Positions 24,359 to 31,859 of a stretch of DNA of 64,000 nucleotides are shown here, piece by piece. A program made the position numbers and the translations under genes. The notes under the pieces are model-generated. The model made no database searches, was not told the origin of the DNA, and worked only from the letters and a program-made list of their open reading frames with translations. Within the stretch, counting starts at the first letter, position 1, and each line of letters begins with the position of its first letter. Source of the stretch: Oscillospiraceae bacterium (GTDB taxonomy: Bacteria; Bacillota; Clostridia; Oscillospirales; Oscillospiraceae); assembly GCA_902790375.1 (NCBI GenBank), contig CADARY010000004.1, forward strand, positions 1 to 64,000, read 5' to 3'.

Positions 24359-24440
24359 ACAAACAGATCGGAAGCATGTGCAGCCCCGGCCGCAGGGCAG
24401 GGAAGAGCTCCCGTGCGATCAACCGAAAGGAGAACTGTAT

Positions 24441-26399
24441 ATGAACGTGTCAAAAATGAAGCGACTTCTCTCTTGCCTGCTTGCGTTGACCATGCTGGCC
24501 TCCATTGCCTTTGCCGGCTCCGTCGCCGCATATGCCGATGATATCCACACGGTTACCATGGAGCCGACCGACATTGACAAACAGCTGGATTACATTCATT
24601 CTCAGATCGGCAGCCTCATGCAGGACAGCAGCAAGAACACCTGGTATTACACTGTGACCGACCTTGACCACGACGGGAATCTTGAGTTTATCGCTGCTTC
24701 TCTCCACCCGGCCGACCGCTCCACCAACCTGCGCGTCTGGGAGGTCAGCGATGATAGAAGCAAGATGAACGAGTGCAAGCTCAACAAGGACGAGGATGAG
24801 TCCTTCCCCGACATCATGACCGACAGTGCCGATACCTTCCACAACCAGGCCAGCGATACCTGGAACTATCTGTTCTATGACAACATCATCCGCTCCGACT
24901 CGGACGTTTACACCATCAAGACTGCCGTCAAGCTGGACGACGGCGTTATCAGCTATGTGCCCTACGCCATTGAGCATACGGAGATCGTCAACGGCCAGCG
25001 CAATGTCTCCCACATGGACAACAACGGCGCCACCATCTCCGGAGAGCAGTACAATGCAGCCGGCACCAATGCCTTCGTCGGCAACGACCGCAGCAGCACC
25101 AGCTTTGAGTGGCTGAAGGCCGATGAGACGGACAATCTCACCCGCCTGACCGACAGCTTTGCCGTCTTCATGAACCAGAAGGCCCCGACCAGGACCTTCC
25201 CGGTCCCGAAGCCCGCGATCCTCCAGCAGCCCGCTGCCACGCCCACGCCCTCTGCCGCGCCTGCACCCGCTGCCACGCCGGCCCCCGCGGCTACCGTCTA
25301 TCTGACCATTACCAAGAACCCCACCAACGAGAACAGAAAGCAGGGCGACACGGCCTACTTTGTCTCCTGCGCCAACGCCTATGAATCTCTGACCTGGACC
25401 TTCGTCTCTCCTGACGGCGGTGAATACACCCCCCAGAGCTTTGCCTACATGTTCGCCGATGCCTCTGTCGGCGGTCAGAACAGCACCACGCTCAGCATCG
25501 GCAACGTCGCCCCGGATATGAGCGGCTGGGGCGCCTACTGCACCTTCTATTACAAGGGACAGACCGCGCGTACCACCACTGCCTATCTCTCCGTTGCCGC
25601 CAAGCAGAGCCCGAAGGCACCCAGCGGCACCTATGACGGCACGGTTACCTCCTGGAACTACAGCAGCGTGACGGTCAACGTGGCCGGCCAGGTCACAGTC
25701 ACGATCCCCTTCTCGCTCTGCGATATCGACGGTGATCTCTACTACGGCGCCTACGCAAGCGTTTACTGGGACGGCAGCAGCGTGACCTACTGCCGCATCT
25801 CCGGCAACAGACCCGTTGAGCCGATCTACGGCTCCATGAACGGTACGGCCAGCGAGGGCGGCGGCGGATATGCCATCAACCTCAATAACGGCACCCAGGT
25901 CTATGTAGACAGCTGGAAGTGCAATGTCTCCGGCAGATTCTACGACGGCGCCTCCTGCGTGGTCTACTACCAGAACTATCCCAGCTCCGAGAATATCTAC
26001 AGCGTGGATATCTACGGCAGCGATGAACCCATCGTCGGGCCGGTCTACGGCACCATGAGCGGCTCGGCCCACGAGGGCGGCGGCGGATACGCCATCGACC
26101 TCTCCAACGGCACGCAGGTCTACGTGGACAGCTGGAAGTGCAATGTCTCCGGCAGATTCTACGACGGCGCTTCCTGCACGGTCTACTACCAGAACTATCC
26201 CAGCTCTGACAATATCTACAGTGTGGACATCTACGGTTCCGATGATTGGTATGTGGATGAGCCTGTGTTCATGAATCCCTATGACAATCCCCTTTACAAT
26301 CCCGTTGCGGACGAGCACAACCGTATCACCTGCCCGAACTGCGGCAACCATTTCTCCATGGGCGACGTTTCCTGCCCCGTCTGCGGCTGGGCACCCTGA
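24441..26399 (+). CDS. Secreted protein with tandem repeats and a C-terminal zinc ribbon
   Basis: I do not recognise a named family. ATG 24441 follows AAAGGAG. Residues 1-32 are a clear signal peptide ending AYA. An N-terminal domain (about 35-255) contains a DLDHDGNLEF calcium-loop-like motif. A Pro/Ala/Thr linker follows (about 263-287), then an Ig-like domain (about 288-395). Two nearly identical 70-residue repeats (about 459-530 and 533-602) share TQVYVDSWKCNVSGRFYDGA. The end has a four-cysteine zinc-ribbon pattern, C631/C634/C645/C648, typical of cytoplasmic proteins and odd in an exported one. A GG-leader LysM peptide gene follows 76 bp downstream. Confidence 0.85.
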   Translation: MNVSKMKRLLSCLLALTMLASIAFAGSVAAYADDIHTVTMEPTDIDKQLDYIHSQIGSLMQDSSKNTWYYTVTDLDHDGNLEFIAASLHPADRSTNLRVWEVSDDRSKMNECKLNKDEDESFPDIMTDSADTFHNQASDTWNYLFYDNIIRSDSDVYTIKTAVKLDDGVISYVPYAIEHTEIVNGQRNVSHMDNNGATISGEQYNAAGTNAFVGNDRSSTSFEWLKADETDNLTRLTDSFAVFMNQKAPTRTFPVPKPAILQQPAATPTPSAAPAPAATPAPAATVYLTITKNPTNENRKQGDTAYFVSCANAYESLTWTFVSPDGGEYTPQSFAYMFADASVGGQNSTTLSIGNVAPDMSGWGAYCTFYYKGQTARTTTAYLSVAAKQSPKAPSGTYDGTVTSWNYSSVTVNVAGQVTVTIPFSLCDIDGDLYYGAYASVYWDGSSVTYCRISGNRPVEPIYGSMNGTASEGGGGYAINLNNGTQVYVDSWKCNVSGRFYDGASCVVYYQNYPSSENIYSVDIYGSDEPIVGPVYGTMSGSAHEGGGGYAIDLSNGTQVYVDSWKCNVSGRFYDGASCTVYYQNYPSSDNIYSVDIYGSDDWYVDEPVFMNPYDNPLYNPVADEHNRITCPNCGNHFSMGDVSCPVCGWAP

Positions 26400-26475
26400 C
26401 GACAGTGTGACAGTAGTGTGACAAAAGCTGTGCTATACTTCAGACACAATCAAAAATGAAACGGAGGAGACTACA

Positions 26476-26682
26476 ATGACACTGAATAAAATGGCAATCG
26501 ACGATGATCAGCTCGAACTCGTAAGCGGCGGCTCCAAGATCCCCTACATCGTGAAGGCGGGCGACACCATTAATTCCATCGCAACGGACACCGGCTGCAC
26601 GGTCGAGCAGCTCATGGCCTGGAATCACATCAAAAACCCCAACATGCTGACCGCCGGTCAGGTACTCAAAATCAAGTACTGA
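26476..26682 (+). CDS. LysM-domain mini-protein with double-glycine-type leader
   Basis: This 68-residue protein has a strong ribosome site (GGAGGAG) before ATG 26476. Residues 1-19 end in DDDQLELVSGG, which looks like a bacteriocin-type leader cut after Gly-Gly by a C39-peptidase ABC exporter. The rest is one LysM domain (about residues 22-67: PYIVKAGDTINSIATDTGCT, then AWNHIKNPN and AGQVLKIKY), a fold that binds GlcNAc polymers such as peptidoglycan. A GG-leader joined to LysM suggests an exported wall-binding peptide. No exporter is in the window. It has its own terminator. Confidence 0.85.
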   Translation: MTLNKMAIDDDQLELVSGGSKIPYIVKAGDTINSIATDTGCTVEQLMAWNHIKNPNMLTAGQVLKIKY

Positions 26683-26750
26683 CGGCAGGACATCCGGACA
26701 GCCCGGCCAGCCGATGCGCTGACCGGGCCGTCCAAAGCAGACCCAAACCA

Positions 26751-26804
26751 ACAGCGCTCCATTTGACCTCAGTAAACCCTGTAGACAAATGGAGCGCTGT
26801 TTTT
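26751..26804 (+). terminator. Terminator after the LysM mini-protein
   Basis: ACAGCGCTCCATTTG (26751-26765) pairs perfectly with CAAATGGAGCGCTGT (26786-26800), followed by TTTT. Confidence 0.93.
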
Positions 26805-26829
26805 ATGATAGTGCGCCGGAGGAATAAAA

Positions 26830-27726
26830 ATGGCGGCAAAATCAGAATTTGAAAAGTACCTTGCGCAAAAGCTGAAGGAAGACGAGGGCAGGCTGGTGCC
26901 CGTCAAGGCGAGCGCCAGGGAACGGCTGCTCGTCAAAAAGGCAGATATCAAAAAGCTGCATCCCAACCCGGAGGATGAGTTCTGCGATCCCGCGATCGGC
27001 CCCAATGACAGGATCATCTCTGATTACGTACAGAAGATCCGCAACAGCGCCACACAGAATATGGAACCCTGGGAGGAGCCGATCATTGTCGAGAAGGTCC
27101 ATCCGGACGGCTACAGGATCCTCAACGGGCATCACAGATGGGCGGCGGCACTCAAGACCGGCTGCAATCCGGTGAAAATCTCCATCGTCAACCTGACGCA
27201 GGCGACGGATATTGAGCGCATGATCCGCAGCTCCAAGCATGACAGGCGCGTCACCCTGGATCTGGACGAGCTGGTCTTCTGCGGCGAGGGCTCCGGCGTG
27301 CCGCTGGAGAAGGCCCTGCCCTTCCCGGCCAACAGGATCTACAAGGAGCGGATGCGTCTGGGGATCCCGGCCCTGCTGCACTTTCTGGGAGAACAGGGCT
27401 ATGATATCTGGGTATACAGTGTGCGCTATTATTCAATTGAATATATCCGGCATTATTTCCGCCGCTACAGCGTGAAGGTGGACGGTATCGTCACCGGCGC
27501 CGGACGCAGGATGTCGAAGGAAAGAAACGAGCTTGCCAAGCGGACGGAAAAAATGATCGCCGATCAGTATGGAGAGACGCTGCACATCGACAGGGATCTC
27601 GTCCTGCAAACGGTGCGTGACACCAGGTCTTTTGCGGAATACCCCGTGGAGGCGGAGCCTGCGGCATGGTCCGGCGCAGTGATAGAGATCATCAAGCGGC
27701 TGAACAGGGGAGAAAAGGAAACATGA
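26830..27726 (+). CDS. ParB/Srx-domain protein fused to a HAD-like domain
   Basis: The N-terminal half (about residues 30-135) is a ParB/sulfiredoxin-like domain with EEPIIVEKVHPDGYRILNGH and the HHRWAAAL motif that in ParB-type proteins binds nucleotide. The C-terminal half (about 140-265) is HAD-like: LDLDELVF (motif I Asp pair), WVYSVRYYS (motif II), and LHIDRD (motif IV). The HAD half is clearly paralogous to the whole of the next protein; both contain PFPxNRIYKERxRLG and VDGIV-type segments. Start ATG 26830 follows GGAGG. The partner overlaps by 4 bp, so the two probably act together. Substrate unknown. Confidence 0.8.
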   Translation: MAAKSEFEKYLAQKLKEDEGRLVPVKASARERLLVKKADIKKLHPNPEDEFCDPAIGPNDRIISDYVQKIRNSATQNMEPWEEPIIVEKVHPDGYRILNGHHRWAAALKTGCNPVKISIVNLTQATDIERMIRSSKHDRRVTLDLDELVFCGEGSGVPLEKALPFPANRIYKERMRLGIPALLHFLGEQGYDIWVYSVRYYSIEYIRHYFRRYSVKVDGIVTGAGRRMSKERNELAKRTEKMIADQYGETLHIDRDLVLQTVRDTRSFAEYPVEAEPAAWSGAVIEIIKRLNRGEKET

Positions 27727-28211
27727 GGATATCCTTCGATCTGGATGAGGTGCTTTTTGTATCACCGGCGACACATAAGACGGAAGCGGTCCTGCCCTTT
27801 CCGCTCAACCGGATCTACAAGGAGCGGCTGCGCCTCGGCGCCCCTGACCTGATCCGGGAGCTGCAAAAAAACGGGGATCAGGTATGGGTGTATACCTCCT
27901 CCTTTCGCTCCGAGAAATACATCCGGGGGCTTTTTCGCTGCTATGGCGTGAAGCTCGACGGCATCGTCAACGGTCAGCGGCATCTGCGGGAGGTCCAGCG
28001 CGACCACAGCGAGACTCTGCCGCAGAAGCTTCCCAATCATTACAGGATCTCTCTGCACATTGATGATGAGGAAATCATATGCGTCAACGGCAGACAATAC
28101 GGATATGAGGTCTATCGTCTGGATGCTCAGGATGACGACTGGAAGGAAAAAATCATCGCACGGACAGATCAGATCCGCAGGCGGGAAGCCGAAAGAGAAG
28201 CAACAAAATGA
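27723..28211 (+). CDS. HAD-like protein, paralogue of the preceding gene's C-terminal domain
   Basis: The 162-residue protein has HAD motifs FDLDEVLF (residues about 5-12), VWVYTSSFRSEKY and LHIDDEEI, and aligns along its length with residues about 140-265 of the upstream ParB-HAD protein. The start ATGA overlaps the previous stop. The motif IV Asp-Asp-Glu keeps the acidic pair typical of active HAD phosphatases, while the upstream domain has Asp-Arg-Asp. The pair may act on nucleotide or phospho-substrates; no specific function can be given. Confidence 0.8.
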   Translation: MRISFDLDEVLFVSPATHKTEAVLPFPLNRIYKERLRLGAPDLIRELQKNGDQVWVYTSSFRSEKYIRGLFRCYGVKLDGIVNGQRHLREVQRDHSETLPQKLPNHYRISLHIDDEEIICVNGRQYGYEVYRLDAQDDDWKEKIIARTDQIRRREAEREATK

Positions 28212-28213
28212 GG

Positions 28214-28243
28214 AAAACCTCCTGTACGGTTCAGGAGGTTTTT
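28214..28243. terminator. Bidirectional terminator
   Basis: AAAACCTCCTG (28214-28224) pairs with CAGGAGGTTTT (28232-28242), followed by T residues. It lies between the HAD genes and the convergent helicase gene. Confidence 0.9.
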
Positions 28244-28272
28244 CTTTGCTCGTTTATGGAAGCAGGGGAGCG

Positions 28273-30531
28273 TCACGACTGGGACGCAGGCGCGCCCCGT
28301 TCGATACAGAAGCCGTTCAGCACCCGTTTTTTCATGCCCTCCACATCCAGCACACCCAGGGCAAAGCCCTTGCGCACCAGCTCTCCGGGCACATACTCGT
28401 CATACTTTTCAAATACCGGGACCTCATTGGCGTACACGAGCTCCAGGGGATCGAAGTCCCTGGCGGCTTCCTCCGCCGTGATGCGATAGAAGTCCTGCTC
28501 GCTGACCTTCATCGTAAATTGCAGGTAATAGGGTCTCGAAGGACTCAGCCCCCGCAGACCGAGGCGCTCGGCACAGCGGAGCTTCAGAAAGCGCTCCAGC
28601 GCGAGAAAGGCGAAGCTCCCAAGCCAGGGGAACAGCGCCCACATATTGCCGCCCAGATGGATCAGTGGCCGCCCGGCCATGCCGGCCTTCTCAAAGAGGC
28701 CCCGCGCCTCCTGCATGCGGCACACCGCGTGGGGCATGAGGTAGGGGTAGGCCTTCCGCTCTGCAAGGACGGCGTACATGCGCTCAAGAATACGGGTGTG
28801 GATATCGCCCGCCACATCGCCGAAATAGGCCGGGATGCTCCCCTTGACCAGCGTGCAGTAGACGTCGCGCTTCTGGTGATCCACCTCCTCCACGACCCAG
28901 ACCCGGCCGGCGATGGCGATCTTGTCCCCGACGGGAGGGGGCTTGACAATGGTGCCCAGCTCCTCGGATCCTGCGCGCACGGAGTATTCGATGTTCTCCT
29001 GAAAGACTGCATAGAACTTGTAGTTGTTCACGACACGCTCGCCCGCAAGGCCCAGGATGAGCCCGCCGTTTTCCGTGCGCTCGATGTGGCCGATGTCCAG
29101 CAGATGCCGCAGCAGAAGCCTGTAGTCCTCCGGCGTGACGCGGTGAAAGCAATTGAGCGGCAGAACCCGGGAGGCAAGCTCTCCCGCCGTCATCTCTCCG
29201 CAGGAGGCAAGCGTGCTCATGGTCTGGTGGTAGAGAAGGCTGTAGGGCAGACGCTCTGTCCGCGGCGGCTCCACAAAGCGCTCCTCAATATAGAGCTGAA
29301 CAAGCGCAATGCCCTGCACCAGATACCAGGGGATCATATCCGGCAGCATAGCCCGGGCCTCCGGGTGCTCCTCCCGCATGACGAACCACATCTCACACGG
29401 ATCGCCGCGCCGGCCTGTGCGGCCCATGCGCTGCAGGAAGCCGGACACGGTGAAGGGGGCGTCGATCTGAAAGGCGCGCTCGAGCCTGCCGATATCGATG
29501 CCGAGCTCCAGCGTGGCGGTGGCGCACACGGACAGCAGGGAATCGTCGTCCTTCATTTCCTCCTCCGCGCTCTCCCGGTACGAGGCGGAGAGATTGCCGT
29601 GATGGATCAGAAAGCGGTCCGGCTCATGCTGGACCTCGCAGTACTGCCGAAGCTGCTGGCAGACGGCCTCACACTCCTCGCGGGAGTTTGTGAACACGAG
29701 GCACTTTTTCCCGCGCGTATGCTCAAAGATATAGCCGATGCCGGGATCTGCCGCCTTCGGCGCGGTGTCGGTCGGCTCCTCCAGAAGGGGCGATTCGCTC
29801 AGGGGTGTCTGCCCGGCGTCCGCCTGAGGCTCGGTGTTGAAAAAATGCTCCATGCTCAGCCGCCAGACCTCCCGCCCGCCGTCAAAGCGGGGGATGACCG
29901 TGCCCCTGCCGCTGCCAGCGGCGAGAAAGCGCCCTGCGGCCTCGGGATTTCCGATGGTGGCGGAAAGGCCGATCCGCCGGGGCCTGCAGCCCGCCAGCCT
30001 GCACAGACGCTCAATGAGGCAGAAGGTCTGCATGCCCCGGTCCCCGCGCAGCAGGGAGTGGATCTCGTCGATGACGATAAAGCGCAGATCCCCGAAGAGA
30101 GCGGGGATCTCCATGTGCTTGTTGATCATCAGCGATTCCAGCGACTCGGGCGTGATCTGCAGAATGCCCGCGGGCTTTCGCAGCAGCTTTCGCTTCTGCG
30201 TCTGCGGCACATCCCCGTGCCAGCGGGTAACCGGGATCCCCGCCTCCTCGCACAGCTCATTGAGCCGCCCGAACTGGTCGTTGATGAGAGCCTTGAGCGG
30301 CGCAATGTACAGGACCCCCACGCTGCCTGACGGCTCCTCGTCCAACAGCGTCAGGATGGGGAAGAAGGCGGCCTCGGTCTTGCCGGAGGCGGTGGAGGCG
30401 GTCAGCAGCACATTTTCCTCCGTGCTGAAGATCGCCTCGCCCGCCGCGTTCTGCACCCCGCGCAGCGCCTGCCAGTTTGAACGGTAGATATAATCCCGGA
30501 TAAAGGGCGCGTAACGCGCAAAAACATTCAT
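28273..30531 (-). CDS. DEAD/DEAH-box (Lhr/BrxHI-like) helicase
   Basis: The 752-residue superfamily 2 helicase has motif I TASTASGKTEAAF (about 46-55), Ia YIAPLKALINDQ, motif II VIDEIH (about 150-156), motif III LSATIG, and motif VI QRMGRTGRRG. A C-terminal domain follows with SGFLQRMGR-proximal and Lhr-type sequence plus an extended region with LHLGG-like and RPYYLQFTMKVS stretches. Such helicases occur in BREX loci as BrxHI. It is the third gene of a minus-strand trio, its ATG overlapping the ATPase stop (ATGA). Role: DNA or RNA unwinding linked to the ATPase partner (inference). Confidence 0.9.
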   Translation of the reverse strand: MNVFARYAPFIRDYIYRSNWQALRGVQNAAGEAIFSTEENVLLTASTASGKTEAAFFPILTLLDEEPSGSVGVLYIAPLKALINDQFGRLNELCEEAGIPVTRWHGDVPQTQKRKLLRKPAGILQITPESLESLMINKHMEIPALFGDLRFIVIDEIHSLLRGDRGMQTFCLIERLCRLAGCRPRRIGLSATIGNPEAAGRFLAAGSGRGTVIPRFDGGREVWRLSMEHFFNTEPQADAGQTPLSESPLLEEPTDTAPKAADPGIGYIFEHTRGKKCLVFTNSREECEAVCQQLRQYCEVQHEPDRFLIHHGNLSASYRESAEEEMKDDDSLLSVCATATLELGIDIGRLERAFQIDAPFTVSGFLQRMGRTGRRGDPCEMWFVMREEHPEARAMLPDMIPWYLVQGIALVQLYIEERFVEPPRTERLPYSLLYHQTMSTLASCGEMTAGELASRVLPLNCFHRVTPEDYRLLLRHLLDIGHIERTENGGLILGLAGERVVNNYKFYAVFQENIEYSVRAGSEELGTIVKPPPVGDKIAIAGRVWVVEEVDHQKRDVYCTLVKGSIPAYFGDVAGDIHTRILERMYAVLAERKAYPYLMPHAVCRMQEARGLFEKAGMAGRPLIHLGGNMWALFPWLGSFAFLALERFLKLRCAERLGLRGLSPSRPYYLQFTMKVSEQDFYRITAEEAARDFDPLELVYANEVPVFEKYDEYVPGELVRKGFALGVLDVEGMKKRVLNGFCIERGAPASQS

Positions 30532-31859
30532 ATCTCAAACTCCGCGTAGCGTTCCTCGGCCTGATCGGAGACAGCCTCGGACTTCGCGTAGCTGAACTCG
30601 TCCGACTGCATCAGCTCCTGCAGGGAGAGGGCCGGGTTCTGCACCAGCAGGTCCAGAAGCTCAATAAAGTCCCGGATGACCTCCCGGGGCGTGATATTCT
30701 GATCCGCGCCTATACGGCTGTACTCGAGACGGATAAAGTCCGCAAGCTCCCCGGCGCCGAGCCGGGGCTCATACCCATAGAGCCCCGCGTGCATATCACG
30801 GAGCTTTTCGCATAAAATCAGCATTTCCTCCGGCGTCAGCGGTTCGAGTCGGATCACCGGGGCCAACAGGTCCCGGGCCCCGGGGCGTGAGAATTTTCCC
30901 TCCGCCAGGCGGGAGCGCAGCGCCTCATAGCTGTATACGCCGCGGCGTCTGTCCTCCACCGCCTGGGGCGTGGCCCCCATGAGGATGCCGAGATAGCGGG
31001 CCTTGCCCTGCAGCGTGTCGTTATACATGGTCAGCATCTTTTCGTAGTTATACTGACGGGTGATGCTGTTCGGGATCTTGTAGATATTCACCAGCTCGTC
31101 GATCATGATGATCAGCCCGGTATAGCCCGCCAGGCGGAAGAACACGGCAAAGAGCTTGAGATATTCATACCAGTCGTCATCCGTGATGATGATGTTGACG
31201 CCGAGCTCCTCCTTCGCCTCGCGCTTGAGAGCGTATTCCCCGCGAAACCAGCGCACGACCTTCATCTTCGTCTCGTCGTCCCCCTCCGCATAGGCGTGGT
31301 AGTAGAGGCTCAGGAGCTTTGCAAACTCAAAGCCGTGCACAAGCTCGCTGATGGCGGCGCTCACGGCGTAGATTTTCTGATCCACGGCCCGAGTCAGCGC
31401 CGGATCATCGGGGGAAAGCCCCGTCTCCTGCAGAGCCTGGGTCTGCACGCTGCTGATCCAGCGGTCCAGCACCAGGGTCAGCGCCCCGCCCTCCGGCTTC
31501 GTCTTTGTGGAGAGGTTCCCGATCAGCTCCCGGTAGGTGGCAAGGCCCTGGCCCCGCGTTCCCTGCAGCCGCCTTTCGGGGGAGAGATCCGCGTCCGCCA
31601 CCACAAAGCCCTTGTCCATCACATAGTTCCGGATGGTCTGGATCAGAAAGCTCTTGCCGGAGCCGTAGCGGCCCACAATAAAACGGAAGGAGGCCCCGCC
31701 CTCCGCGATGATGTCCACATCGTGCAGCAGGGCTTCAATTTCGTTTTTCCTGCCCACCGCGATATAGGGCAGACCGATGCGGGGCACCACGCCGCCCTTC
31801 AGAGAGTTGAGCACCGCCTGTGCGATGCGCTTCGGCACCTTTCTGACGCTTTCATTCAT
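30528..31859 (-). CDS. BrxD-like (DUF2791) ATP-binding protein
   Basis: The 443-residue P-loop protein matches the BREX BrxD/DUF2791 family. Walker A is VGRYGSGKSF (about 62-71). RRLQGTRGQGLATYRELIGN follows, and Walker B is LIIMIDELVNIYK (about 245-257). A later ILMGATPQAVEDRRRGVYSY is also family-typical. The family is related to ORC/Cdc6-like AAA ATPases that act on DNA. It overlaps both neighbours by 4 bp, so the three proteins are made together. No BREX core genes (BrxC, PglX, PglZ) are present. Confidence 0.9.
   Translation of the reverse strand: MNESVRKVPKRIAQAVLNSLKGGVVPRIGLPYIAVGRKNEIEALLHDVDIIAEGGASFRFIVGRYGSGKSFLIQTIRNYVMDKGFVVADADLSPERRLQGTRGQGLATYRELIGNLSTKTKPEGGALTLVLDRWISSVQTQALQETGLSPDDPALTRAVDQKIYAVSAAISELVHGFEFAKLLSLYYHAYAEGDDETKMKVVRWFRGEYALKREAKEELGVNIIITDDDWYEYLKLFAVFFRLAGYTGLIIMIDELVNIYKIPNSITRQYNYEKMLTMYNDTLQGKARYLGILMGATPQAVEDRRRGVYSYEALRSRLAEGKFSRPGARDLLAPVIRLEPLTPEEMLILCEKLRDMHAGLYGYEPRLGAGELADFIRLEYSRIGADQNITPREVIRDFIELLDLLVQNPALSLQELMQSDEFSYAKSEAVSDQAEERYAEFEI

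Noticed and set aside
25817..26250. CRISPR-like or satellite repeat array
   Set aside because: The repeated DNA is two in-frame coding repeats of about 220 bp inside one gene; no short direct repeats with spacers occur anywhere in the window.
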